Shown: piece by piece, positions 53,230 through 62,067 of the stretch | Layout of the letters: each line of letters opens with the position of its first letter | Numbering within the stretch: position 1 is the stretch's first letter | From: Spirochaetales bacterium | Lineage (GTDB): Bacteria > Spirochaetota > Spirochaetia > Treponematales > Treponemataceae | DNA length: 64,000 bases | NCBI GenBank assembly: GCA_029098225.1 | Contig: JAQXNX010000010.1 | Location: forward strand, 124,001 to 188,000 | Direction: 5' to 3' | Position numbers and translations under genes: made by a program | Notes under the pieces: generated by a model | Seen by the model: the letters and a program-made list of their open reading frames with translations, nothing else | The model's database searches: none | Told to the model about the DNA's origin: nothing

Positions 53230-54351
53230 TTATTGATTCTTTTTAAAACACAAAAGAGAATATGCATTACTACCTAAATTATGATGCGCACAATCTAATT
53301 TAAAACCTGCTTCCTGTATTGCGTCTACAAGTTCCTGATAGCGATACATTTTTGAATTTCCATTTGCTATGCAGGTAAAATATAAAGAAGTTCCCATAAG
53401 TGAATATGTACTTGCTTCGAATTTCTGTTTATCCCAAAGTGGCTCTAAAACCCAGACATTTGTTTCTGGTGTAGCAGCTTCGTAAACTTTACGTAAAATT
53501 TTCGTTATCTGATGCAAACTGAAGCAATCTAAAAACTGGCTCATCCATACTGCATCCGGATTTGCAGGAAGTTTTGTGGATTCTTCCAGAACGTTTCCCA
53601 TAGAAAAATCTATTCTGTCTGCAAAACCGGCTTCTGCTGCATTTTTCTTTGCCACATTTGCCTGGCCCGGAAGATCGCAGATTGTCATTTTTACATCTGG
53701 ATTATAACGGCAACAGGTAAGAGACCATTTTCCTGTGTTTCCGCCAATGTCTAATATATGCTTTGGTTTTTTTTCGAACACAATTGGTAAAGCTTCCGGA
53801 AAGGCTATGTCTGAATAAAAATGATCAAATTCAAACCATGATTTTTTTGGCTGTTCCGGTAAAGTAGAAAGAGCTTCGTACACTGTAGTCCATTTATCGC
53901 CAAAGACTTTTAAACCTTCCGGCTTGCCGTTTTTTACAGAATCTTCAAGCTTCCATGCACCTTCGTAACAGATGTCATTTGTAAACCAGAAATTTACGCG
54001 GGTTAAATCATCTTCTAAAAGCATCCAGCCTATTTTTCCCAGAAGATATTTTTCTGTCTTTGGATCTGAATTTGAATCTTTTGTTAATTTTATAACATTC
54101 ATTCCAAGCGCCATTTCGCATAAAACTCCGGCACCATATTCAGAAACCTTACATTTTTCTGCAAGTTCTGCTCTTGTAATTCCTTTTTCTCCACTATCTG
54201 AAATGGCCTGAAGAATTCCAAGATTTATCATTGCTTTAATTGCCTGAAAAGCAAGTGGAGCAAATGCTATTTTCTGTGCTTCGTATTTTGCATCTACTGC
54301 ACGAATATTATCTGTTTTGTATTTTTCAATATTGTAATAAGAAGAATCCAT
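53230..54351 (-). CDS. SAM-dependent O-methyltransferase (PF00891 type)
   Basis: 373 residues. The N-terminal winged-helix dimerisation domain is GITRAELAEKCKVSEYGAGV; the Rossmann domain has ILDIGGNTGKWSLTCC, MTICDLPGQANVAKK and WMSQFLDCFSLHQITKIL. It resembles hydroxyneurosporene/aromatic-type O-methyltransferases and proteins of aryl-polyene clusters. Cotranscribed with the chain-length factor. Substrate inferred to be a phenolic or polyene head, not shown. Confidence 0.8.
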   Translation of the reverse strand: MDSSYYNIEKYKTDNIRAVDAKYEAQKIAFAPLAFQAIKAMINLGILQAISDSGEKGITRAELAEKCKVSEYGAGVLCEMALGMNVIKLTKDSNSDPKTEKYLLGKIGWMLLEDDLTRVNFWFTNDICYEGAWKLEDSVKNGKPEGLKVFGDKWTTVYEALSTLPEQPKKSWFEFDHFYSDIAFPEALPIVFEKKPKHILDIGGNTGKWSLTCCRYNPDVKMTICDLPGQANVAKKNAAEAGFADRIDFSMGNVLEESTKLPANPDAVWMSQFLDCFSLHQITKILRKVYEAATPETNVWVLEPLWDKQKFEASTYSLMGTSLYFTCIANGNSKMYRYQELVDAIQEAGFKLDCAHHNLGSNAYSLLCFKKNQ

Positions 54352-54460
54352 TTTTCCTCCAAAGTTTGCGTTTTCTGATACGTAAAGATGTGTTAAATAG
54401 ATAAAATACAGATTATAGAAAAAAATATCTTATTTCAAGTATAAGTGATTTCTGTAAAAA

Positions 54461-54600
54461 CTGCGTTAGGGCATGAAGCGTCTGCGAAGCAGCCCACCGG
54501 AGCACTGGTGGTTTTTTAACCACCAGTGTGAGGAGGGTGAGCGGCAGCGAAACGCGTAACGCCCGACCCACGCGTTACGAAGTAGCGTGGGGAACGCCTT
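54461..54600 (+). repeat. GC-rich dispersed repeat, copy D
   Basis: Has CTGCGTTAGGGCATGAAGCG, an 11-bp hairpin CACTGGTGGTT/AACCACCAGTG, GGAGGGTGAGCGGCAGCG, CGTAACGCCCGACCCACGC and a final CCCACGC/GCGTGGG stem. Order and landmarks parallel copies A to C, though the words diverge most here. It lies in the 350-bp gap upstream of the acyl-CoA ligase and methyltransferase genes, which are divergent. Confidence 0.65.
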
Positions 54601-54644
54601 TATAAATACTTAATTTTTTTAGTATATTTTAACATCTATCTCAA

Positions 54645-54672
54645 TTGACAAAATTATTCAGTCTGTCATAAT
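54645..54672 (+). promoter_or_regulatory. Sigma-70-type promoter of the acyl-CoA ligase gene
   Basis: TTGACA (54645-54650) and CATAAT (54667-54672), 16 bases apart. The message would have a leader of about 20 bases, with AAGGGGTG as ribosome site before the ATG at 54700. Confidence 0.65.
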
Positions 54673-54699
54673 AGAGATACTTTTTTTAAGGGGTGTCCT

Positions 54700-56403
54700 A
54701 TGAATTTGGCTTCTGAATTTATAAAAGACTATAGAGAATTTACATCTTATGAAGATTTAAAGGCTAATTGCCATCTTACAGCTCCAGAAAATTTTAACTT
54801 TGCCTATGATATTGTTGACCGATATGCCCGCGAAGAACCAAATAAACGTGCCCTTGTATGGATTGATGATAATTCGACTGAAGCAAAAATTTTTACTTTT
54901 GCAGATATTTCCCGTGAATCTAAACGCGCTGCTTACTGGCTGGCTCAAAAAGGAATTAAAAAGGGAGATATGGTTATGCTCATGCTCCGCCGTCGTTATG
55001 AATGGTGGTTTCTTTTACCGGCACTTCATAGAATTGGCGCTGTTGCTATTGCCGCTTCTGATCAGCTTTTAAAAACAGATATTGAATACCGAACAAATGC
55101 AGCCGACGTAAAAATGATTATCTCTTACGATAATCCGCACGTTCAGGAAGAAATAGAAAAGGCTATGGTAAAATCTCCAACTGTAAAATATCTTGTTACT
55201 GTTGGTCCTGACCGTACCGGCTGGATTAATTTTCATTCAGAATATGAAAAAATAGATCCTGAATTCCCTCGCCCTGTTGGAGAAGCTGCTACTCACAACA
55301 ATGATCCTATGCTCATGTACTTTACTTCTGGAACTTCGGGCTATCCTAAAATGGTTTTACACGATTTTACTTACCCGATAGGTCATATTATTACTGCAAA
55401 ATACTGGCACTGCGTTGTTGATGATGGTCTTCATCTTACTATTGCAGAAACCGGCTGGGCAAAAGCAAGCTGGGGAAAAATTTACGGTCAGTGGATTTGT
55501 GGTACAGCACAGTTTGTTTACGATATGAACATGCTTAAGCCAGATAAAATGCTTACTTTAATTTCTAAATATGGTCTTACAACCTTCTGTGCACCACCTA
55601 CTGTTTACCGCTTCCTTGTTCGCCAGGATCTTTCTAAATATGACTTAAGCAAATGTGTTCGTTTTAGTACTGCCGGCGAAGCTTTAAATGATGAAGTTTA
55701 TGACAAATGGCTTGAACAGACAGGTAAGCGTATTTATGAAGGTTATGGTCAGTCTGAGTCTGCGGTTATCTGCGGAAACTTTATGGATTCTCCTGTAAAA
55801 CCTGGTTCAATGGGACGTCCAAGTCCTGCTTACGATGTTGAAATTTTGAATCCTAATGACAAGCCTGTTCCAAACGGCGAAGTAGGTGAACTTTGCATTC
55901 GTGTAGATCAGGGCCATCCTTTTGGTTTGCTTACAGGCTACCATAAAGACATTTCTCTTACAGCAGAAGCTTTTGACGGCGGATTCTATCATACAGGTGA
56001 CAATGTTTACCGCGATGATGACGGATATATCTGGTTTGTTGGCCGCAAAGACGACATTATTAAATCTTCCGGTTACAGAATTAGTCCGTTTGAAGTTGAA
56101 TCTGTTTTACAAAAGCATCCTGCAGTTATGGAATGTGCTGTTACCGGCGTTGAAGATCCAAAACGAGGCCAGGTTGTAAAAGCAACTATTGTGCTTGTTC
56201 CTGCATATCAGAATAAAGATAAAAAAGAAATGGAAGTTGAAATTTCTACATTCGCAAAAGAAAACACCGCAATGTACAAAATTCCACGTATTTATGAATT
56301 TGTCGAAGAATTGCCTAAAACTATAAGTGGAAAAATTCGTCGTGTTGAAATCCGCGAAAAAGATAAAGGCAAGGATCTTGAAAAAATTAAACAGGATTTT
56401 TAA
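54700..56403 (+). CDS. AMP-forming acyl-CoA synthetase (acetyl/medium-chain type)
   Basis: 567 residues. MLMYFTSGTSGYPKMVLHDF is the P-loop, IYEGYGQSESAVICG and YHTGDNVYRDDDGYIWFVGR the later motifs, KSSGYRISPFEVESVLQKHP the hinge, and KTISGKIRRVEIRE carries the catalytic lysine. The layout matches acetyl-CoA and medium-chain acyl-CoA synthetases; the exact acid is unknown. It lies directly upstream of the lptC-like gene with no gap, so the lpt genes are probably in the same transcript. Confidence 0.9.
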   Translation: MNLASEFIKDYREFTSYEDLKANCHLTAPENFNFAYDIVDRYAREEPNKRALVWIDDNSTEAKIFTFADISRESKRAAYWLAQKGIKKGDMVMLMLRRRYEWWFLLPALHRIGAVAIAASDQLLKTDIEYRTNAADVKMIISYDNPHVQEEIEKAMVKSPTVKYLVTVGPDRTGWINFHSEYEKIDPEFPRPVGEAATHNNDPMLMYFTSGTSGYPKMVLHDFTYPIGHIITAKYWHCVVDDGLHLTIAETGWAKASWGKIYGQWICGTAQFVYDMNMLKPDKMLTLISKYGLTTFCAPPTVYRFLVRQDLSKYDLSKCVRFSTAGEALNDEVYDKWLEQTGKRIYEGYGQSESAVICGNFMDSPVKPGSMGRPSPAYDVEILNPNDKPVPNGEVGELCIRVDQGHPFGLLTGYHKDISLTAEAFDGGFYHTGDNVYRDDDGYIWFVGRKDDIIKSSGYRISPFEVESVLQKHPAVMECAVTGVEDPKRGQVVKATIVLVPAYQNKDKKEMEVEISTFAKENTAMYKIPRIYEFVEELPKTISGKIRRVEIREKDKGKDLEKIKQDF

Positions 56404-57051
56404 TTGTTTATAAGAAGACAGATTGTGAAAAAAATATTTATTAATAAAACCAAATTTTTCACCAAAGCTCAGGTATTTATATTAATTCCTTTATTTTTTT
56501 CCTGTTCTTTAAAATATGTTGAAAATGTAAATGTAGAAGAAACTGTTCCTGAATTTATTTTTGAAGGAACTTCTATAAGCAGTTTTGAAGACAACAAAAT
56601 TACCTATCAGATTTCTGCAAAAAAACTTGAACAATATAAAAACTCTAACGAAACTTATGCAAAAGATGTTTCTTTTCTTGCATATGATGAAGATGAAATT
56701 TCTACAGAAGGAAACTGTGGAATTCTTTTTGCCGATACTTCCGAAGAAATTTATGAACTGTTTGAAAATATTTCTTTAACAAGCCATACTGATGATGTAA
56801 AATTTTCTGCAGAAATGTTAAAATGGAATGCAAAGACAGAACAACTTGTAAGCAGTAAAAGCGGATTTGTTCAGGTTCAGACAGAAGATTCAACAATTAG
56901 AGGAACAGGTTTTTCTTCCAGTGGAATAAGCAAGAATTTTTCTTTTGAAGGAAATGTTGTTGGAACTATTGAAACTTCAAATAATTCTGACAACAGCGAA
57001 GAAGCCAGTGAAGAAATTAATGATGTTTCTGAAAACGACGGTGAGGAATGA
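56404..57051 (+). CDS. lptC: LptC-like lipoprotein
   Basis: 215 residues. A hydrophobic N-terminus ends in a Cys (FILIPLFFSC), a loose spirochaetal lipobox; then an OstA/LptC-like beta-jellyroll (FIFEGTSISSFEDNKITYQI, ISTEGNCGILFADTSEEIYE) and an acidic tail. LptC is the inner-membrane bridge protein for lipopolysaccharide export. The start is a TTG with AGGA at a fitting distance; a GTG at 56425 is the alternative. It overlaps the lptA-like gene by four bases. Confidence 0.7.
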   Translation: MFIRRQIVKKIFINKTKFFTKAQVFILIPLFFSCSLKYVENVNVEETVPEFIFEGTSISSFEDNKITYQISAKKLEQYKNSNETYAKDVSFLAYDEDEISTEGNCGILFADTSEEIYELFENISLTSHTDDVKFSAEMLKWNAKTEQLVSSKSGFVQVQTEDSTIRGTGFSSSGISKNFSFEGNVVGTIETSNNSDNSEEASEEINDVSENDGEE

Positions 57052-57716
57052 CAAGAGTATTTAAAAAAATATCAATAACTTTTCTTACTCTATTTTTTTC
57101 GATTTCTGCTTCTTATTCAGAAACAATAACTTTTTATGCAAGTTCAATGTCTGGAAAAGCTGGCAGCAAGGATACTTCTACAATTCTTTCTGGAAACGCT
57201 TTTATAAAAACTTCTTCAATAGAAATTTATGCCGACCAAATAGAGCTTTCTGGTGATGATTATAAAAATATAATTGCGCAGGGAAATATAAAAGGAAAAA
57301 ATTACGAAACAAATATGGATTTTTCCTGCGATAAAATGGAATATGATAGAGAAACTAAAATTGTTAATTTAAGCGGAAATGTTGACCTGACTGATAATGA
57401 TAACGACGTAAAAGTAAAGTCTCAAATTTTAAATTATAATCAGGAAACTGATATTGCAATTATTCAGATGCAGATTACATTAACTCAAAAAGAAAATATT
57501 TGCAGTGGTTCATATGCTATTTATTATAAAAAAGAACAAATTCTTGAACTTTCCGGAAATGCTCAGGTTTGTCAGAATGATGATACCTTTAGGGCTCAGC
57601 ATATTACTTTTGACATGGATACTCAGGAAATTACTCTGGATGGTAATGTTCAGGGAAAAGTAATTGATTCAAAAGAACCCGAAGAATCTGCCGAAAAAAA
57701 TGCAGATGGAGAATAG
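57048..57716 (+). CDS. lptA: LptA/OstA-like periplasmic protein
   Basis: 222 residues with a signal peptide (ISITFLTLFFSISASYS) and repeated OstA strands: ILSGNAFIKTSSIEIYADQI, KIVNLSGNVDLTDND and EITLDGNVQGKVI. In diderms this protein forms the bridge carrying lipopolysaccharide to the outer membrane. It lies between lptC-like and lptB genes, which supports the role. Confidence 0.82.
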   Translation: MTRVFKKISITFLTLFFSISASYSETITFYASSMSGKAGSKDTSTILSGNAFIKTSSIEIYADQIELSGDDYKNIIAQGNIKGKNYETNMDFSCDKMEYDRETKIVNLSGNVDLTDNDNDVKVKSQILNYNQETDIAIIQMQITLTQKENICSGSYAIYYKKEQILELSGNAQVCQNDDTFRAQHITFDMDTQEITLDGNVQGKVIDSKEPEESAEKNADGE

Positions 57717-57719
57717 TAA

Positions 57720-58493
57720 ATGATGGAAAATGAAGATTTTCAAAATAATGATTTATCACATTCAGGCTCTCCTACATTAAAGGCTGTTAGTTTATATAAA
57801 AATTTTGGCCATAAAAAAGTTGTTCAGGGTGTAGATTTTTCTATGACAACAGGAGAAGTTCTTGGACTTTTAGGACCAAATGGAGCTGGAAAGACAACAA
57901 CATTTTACATGGTTGTAGGTTTTTACAAGCCAACAGACGGCGATATTTATTTGAATGATGAAAGAATCACAGGTCTTCCAATGTACAAACGAGCCAGAAA
58001 AGGAATAACTTATCTTCCGCAGGAACCTTCTGTTTTTAGAAAATTTACTGTAGAAGAAAATATCTGGTCTATTCTTGAAACCCGCAAAGATTTGACTATG
58101 GAACAAAAAAAAGAAAGACTGGAATCTTTAATCGATGAATTTTCTATTGGCCGAATTAGAAAGCAAAAAGCATTTTCTCTATCTGGTGGAGAACGAAGAA
58201 GAACCGAAATTGCCCGATCTCTTGCAACTGAACCAAAATTCCTTTTACTGGATGAACCATTTGCCGGAATTGATCCTATAGCAGTTGCAGATATTAAAAA
58301 CATGATTCGGCTTCTTGCAAATCGGGGAATTGGAATTTTAATTACAGATCATAACGTTCGCGACACTCTGGAAATAACAGACAGAGCAATTATAATTAAT
58401 CAGGGTCAAATTATGACTCAAGGTTCTAAAGAAGAAATTCTTTCCAGTGAAATAGCCCGTGAAATTTATCTTGGAAAAGATTTTTCAATGTAA
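57720..58493 (+). CDS. lptB: Lipopolysaccharide-type export ABC ATPase
   Basis: 257 residues. Walker A LLGPNGAGKTTT, signature LSGGERRRTEIARSLA, Walker B FLLLDEPFAGIDPIAV and the switch His in ITDHNVRDTLEI are typical of LptB. It drives extraction of lipid from the inner membrane with LptF/LptG, which are not in the window. GGAG precedes the ATG. Confidence 0.92.
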   Translation: MMENEDFQNNDLSHSGSPTLKAVSLYKNFGHKKVVQGVDFSMTTGEVLGLLGPNGAGKTTTFYMVVGFYKPTDGDIYLNDERITGLPMYKRARKGITYLPQEPSVFRKFTVEENIWSILETRKDLTMEQKKERLESLIDEFSIGRIRKQKAFSLSGGERRRTEIARSLATEPKFLLLDEPFAGIDPIAVADIKNMIRLLANRGIGILITDHNVRDTLEITDRAIIINQGQIMTQGSKEEILSSEIAREIYLGKDFSM

Positions 58494-58597
58494 AAATTTT
58501 TTGCTATACACATTTTAAAAATCATATTATATTTAATTGAAGCAGATTGACATTTTGTAAATGCTTTCTGCATATATAAAATTTATAGGAGCAACTT

Positions 58598-59134
58598 ATG
58601 GATCTTAAAGGAACACAGACAGAAAAGAATTTACAGACTGCTTTTGCCGGCGAATCTATGGCACGAAATAAATATACATATTTCGCAAGCAAAGCAAAAA
58701 AAGACGGATATGAACAGATTGCAGCAATTTTTTTAGAAACAGCAGACAATGAAAAAGAACATGCAAAAATGTGGTTCAAATTGTTGAATGGCGGAATAGG
58801 AACTACAGCAGAAAACTTAAAGGCAGCTGCAGACGGCGAAAATTATGAATGGACAGACATGTATGCTGAATTTGCAAAAGTTGCAAGAGAAGAAGGCTTT
58901 GAAGCTATTGCAAAACAATTTGAAGGTGTTGCAGCAATTGAAAAACATCACGAAGAGCGCTATAGAAAGCTTCTTAAAAATGTAGAAGATAAGCTTGTTT
59001 TCTCAAGCGATGGTGATGCAATCTGGCAGTGCAGAAACTGCGGTCATATTGTTGTTGGAAAAGAAGCTCCAAATGTATGTCCTGTTTGTGCACATCCACA
59101 GAGCTATTTCCAGATTGAAGCTCAGAATTACTAA
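58598..59134 (+). CDS. Rubrerythrin
   Basis: 178 residues. The N-terminal four-helix diiron domain has the ligand motifs [24 protein letters not shown] and [14 protein letters not shown]. The C-terminal rubredoxin-like domain has [10 protein letters not shown] and [11 protein letters not shown]. It reduces hydrogen peroxide in anaerobes and would take electrons from a rubredoxin such as the one at 39.8 kb. GGAGC precedes the ATG; a terminator follows. Confidence 0.95.
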   Translation: MDLKGTQTEKNLQTAFAGESMARNKYTYFASKAKKDGYEQIAAIFLETADNEKEHAKMWFKLLNGGIGTTAENLKAAADGENYEWTDMYAEFAKVAREEGFEAIAKQFEGVAAIEKHHEERYRKLLKNVEDKLVFSSDGDAIWQCRNCGHIVVGKEAPNVCPVCAHPQSYFQIEAQNY

Positions 59135-59141
59135 TCATATT

Positions 59142-59175
59142 AAAAGGCTGCTCAAAAACGGGCAGCCTTTTTTTT
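59142..59175 (+). terminator. Rho-independent terminator of rubrerythrin
   Basis: AAAAGGCTGC / GCAGCCTTTT around a ten-base loop with a long T run. It overlaps the stop of the converging aminopeptidase gene. Confidence 0.9.
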
Positions 59176-60346
59176 ATATTTGCAAGGCTCCATCTTGCAA
59201 AATTGTTTTTGTAGAACCATTTGAATAAGTCAGAATTATTGTAGGCTCTTTTACAATTCCATCAAGATGAATTAAGCTAGGTGCATCATTATCATAATTT
59301 TCGCCAATTGCAAAATGGCAGGTATGAAAAGCTTTTTCATCTTCAAGCATATTTCCAGTAATTTTTGCAGCAGGATTTAATCCAATTCCAAGTTCACCAA
59401 TATTTCGCGCATTCTTTTTATATATGCAGCCCTGCCCTTCTCCAAGCTTTCCTTCCTTTTCATAAGCAATTGAACGGTTTTCTGCTTCTGTAATTGTTTT
59501 TAAAAGTCTCTTTGCTTCACTTCCACCAGAAATTTCTGTAACATATCCGGCATGAACCTTACATGTAATCGGAGTTTCTAAAATTGAATCACCATCTGAA
59601 AATGTCATAGAACCATCAAAAACAATTGTTCCTTCGCAGCCATCGCACTGTTGTTCAATAATCGTTCCGTTTGAATCTTTTAAATTACTTCCTCCAACAA
59701 CCGGACTTATAAATACTTCTCCTGCCGGAATGTTTCCACCGGTTCCTGGCTTTGAAAAATCTCCATCATCAAAAAGTAGATTTCTTCCGTTTATTGGAAC
59801 TATTACATCTGTTCCTCCTGGAGAAGTTACTCTTACACTAACTGAATCCTTAAAAAATTCATTTAACTTTCTGCATCTTTCCTGAAGTTCTTTATAATCA
59901 ATAGCAGCTGTGCGTTCCATCATATCTGGTGTAATTCCCGGCGTCCAGACAGCACGCATTACTTTTTTTCCTTCAACAAGATAATCAAATATATGTGTAA
60001 ATTCTTCACCATTTTCTGTTTTATACGGCTTAGCATTTCCCTGCGGATCTTTTCCAAGCTTTATATTTGAAATAGAAAAGAAAACATTCGGTTGTGTAGC
60101 AATTGCAGAAAGAACTTCCGGATTAGCATTATCAAAGCTGGTTTTATCACTCTGAAAAATTAACGTTGACTGCGCTCCTTCTTCACAAGCTGCAGAAAAT
60201 AAATCTTGTGCAATTTCTGAAGTTGCTGGATTTGCAACAATTAAAACTCTTTCTCCCTTTTTAATCTTTACAACATCCTGAATTACAACCTGTGCACTGG
60301 ATCTGTTATTTTTTTTACCTAAAAAATTATCAAGCTTTAATTCCAT
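59174..60346 (-). CDS. M29-family aminopeptidase-like protein
   Basis: 390 residues. NIPAGEVFISPVVG, GIGLNPAAKITGNMLEDEKA and FHTCHFAIGENYDNDAPSLI are the metal-site regions of the M29 (aminopeptidase T/AmpS) family, which binds two metal ions and removes N-terminal residues from peptides in the cytoplasm. GAGG precedes the ATG at 60346; a 4-residue longer start is unlikely. Confidence 0.85.
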   Translation of the reverse strand: MELKLDNFLGKKNNRSSAQVVIQDVVKIKKGERVLIVANPATSEIAQDLFSAACEEGAQSTLIFQSDKTSFDNANPEVLSAIATQPNVFFSISNIKLGKDPQGNAKPYKTENGEEFTHIFDYLVEGKKVMRAVWTPGITPDMMERTAAIDYKELQERCRKLNEFFKDSVSVRVTSPGGTDVIVPINGRNLLFDDGDFSKPGTGGNIPAGEVFISPVVGGSNLKDSNGTIIEQQCDGCEGTIVFDGSMTFSDGDSILETPITCKVHAGYVTEISGGSEAKRLLKTITEAENRSIAYEKEGKLGEGQGCIYKKNARNIGELGIGLNPAAKITGNMLEDEKAFHTCHFAIGENYDNDAPSLIHLDGIVKEPTIILTYSNGSTKTILQDGALQI

Positions 60347-60411
60347 AAAAAACCTCACAAAATTTTTCCAGAATCGATTTTCTATACATGAAACCAGATT
60401 ATAAGGAAAAA

Positions 60412-61098
60412 TTATTTTTGAATAATTACTAAATTACGTTCAGAATCTTCAAGACCCGGAACATTAAGATTTTCAATTTTATAATCTGGAACAAGATTTT
60501 TTATCTGTTCCATTTCTTCTTTAATGCTTTCAAGCCTTGCTTTATATGCACAAAGAAATCCCTCTGATTTTACAATTTTTAATAAGGTTTTAGTCATTTT
60601 TTTATCTAAAGGACGAAATGCCCTGAATGTTATTAAATCGTATTTTTCTGGTTCTATTCGTTCAGCTTCACTGTTTATTACCTGTACATTTTTTAAACCA
60701 AGAATTGCAATGCAGTTTTCAAGAAAAGAACATCTTTTTTCCATTCGTTCTACAAGTTCAAATTTTATTTTTGACTCAGAAAGCATAAATGCAGTTGCAA
60801 GCGGAATTCCCGGAAGTCCTCCGCCACTGCCAATATCTGCAATATATAAGTAATTATTTTGTTCAGCGCCGGTATATTTTTTTTCAACCAGTTCTTTAAT
60901 TTTTTTAAACGCAGAAATTGAATCCAGAATATGTCTTGTCATTAACTCATCATGATCACTTGTATTAGTTAAATTATAGGCTGAATTATAGAGAATTATT
61001 TCTTTTATATAATCTTCCATTTTTGCTTCAAAACTATGTGCAATTTCTCCAGCAATTCCGCAATTCTCAAATGCCTTATACAATTCTGTTTTATTCAT
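60412..61098 (-). CDS. rsmG: 16S rRNA (guanine527-N7)-methyltransferase
   Basis: 228 residues. Methylates G527 of 16S rRNA. LYNSAYNLTNTSDHDELMTRHILDS gives the N-terminal signature in two parts, YIADIGSGGGLPGIPLA the cofactor site and YDLITFRAFRPLDK the later motif. It follows the secreted-protein gene at 61141 on the same strand by 42 bases. Confidence 0.95.
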   Translation of the reverse strand: MNKTELYKAFENCGIAGEIAHSFEAKMEDYIKEIILYNSAYNLTNTSDHDELMTRHILDSISAFKKIKELVEKKYTGAEQNNYLYIADIGSGGGLPGIPLATAFMLSESKIKFELVERMEKRCSFLENCIAILGLKNVQVINSEAERIEPEKYDLITFRAFRPLDKKMTKTLLKIVKSEGFLCAYKARLESIKEEMEQIKNLVPDYKIENLNVPGLEDSERNLVIIQK

Positions 61099-61140
61099 AC
61101 ATACGACCGTTAGTTAGTCATTGACCTTCTTCATAAATTA

Positions 61141-62067
61141 TTATTTATTATCTAAATCCAGTAACAAATCAATCGTGAGATTTTTATCTGCATAATGTAA
61201 AACTACAAGATTTCCTGTTTTCTCTGCAGTGAGATTACCAGCTTGCGTCATTCTATAAATAAAGGAATTTTCATTTTTATAGTCCTGAGTTAATGTTGGC
61301 TGAACATTGTAAGTCAGACTGCTGCCTGTTGTACTTGCAGATCTAAAAAGTATATAAAATGTTTCTGTTCGTGGAAGCTGATCAACATAATATTTTCTGT
61401 CGGCTGTAAGAAGAAAGGTTCCATCTGCTTCCTGCTCGCTTATAAAATATGCTGTTAGCGAAGATAATATATCATAACCATTTATTTTAAATCTTAAAAT
61501 TTTTGGCTCTCGAGATTTAAAAGTCTGCGCATCTGACTGCTTTACTTCCATTTCTGTTTTATGATAGGCATCTGCATTGTTTTGCTGAGTTTTTAAATCA
61601 TTTAAGCTATTAAGCATCTGCTGCAATAATAAATTTGTTTGAGAAGTTGTTGCATAATTCTGCACAGCTGCGCTTGTATCTAATGAAGATAAATCAGAAA
61701 ATAATCCGGAATCATATAATCCCAGAATATCAGATGCCGTTAAAATTTTTGATGGATCTGCTTGCAGTGTACTATTTATATTTGCTGTATTATTTCCGTT
61801 TGTAATTACAGTTTCATTATTTTTTTCATCAGTTATATTTGAATTTACAGAATTTGGTTTTACAGGCGAAACAGGTGCTGCCGGAACAGTTGGTGTATAA
61901 AAGTTTCCGGAAGAAATTGATTGCATGGACGGCATAGATGGCATGGCAGGCATTTCCGGCATTTGAAGCATTTCCATGGATTGTGCAAAAATATGAAAAT
62001 TAATAAAAAATGTAAAAAAAATTATTCCAACTGATAAATAAATATTTCTTTTAGAGATTTGCAAGAC
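61141..62067 (-). CDS. Secreted Pro/Met-rich protein, TTG start
   Basis: 309 residues from a TTG at 62067, supported by GGAGG six bases upstream; the only ATG in reach (62079) has no ribosome site. A signal peptide (SVGIIFFTFFINFHIFAQ) is followed by a repeated methionine-proline stretch (MLQMPEMPAMPSMPSM) and a Ser/Asn-rich linker. The C-terminal half is beta-rich (LRFKINGYDILSSLTAYFIS). Not recognised. The start lies inside the end of the zinc-peptidase gene, so the two are coupled. Confidence 0.65.
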   Translation of the reverse strand, partial: VLQISKRNIYLSVGIIFFTFFINFHIFAQSMEMLQMPEMPAMPSMPSMQSISSGNFYTPTVPAAPVSPVKPNSVNSNITDEKNNETVITNGNNTANINSTLQADPSKILTASDILGLYDSGLFSDLSSLDTSAAVQNYATTSQTNLLLQQMLNSLNDLKTQQNNADAYHKTEMEVKQSDAQTFKSREPKILRFKINGYDILSSLTAYFISEQEADGTFLLTADRKYYVDQLPRTETFYILFRSASTTGSSLTYNVQPTLTQDYKNENSFIYRMTQAGNLTAEKTGNLVVLHYADKNLTIDLLLDLDNK

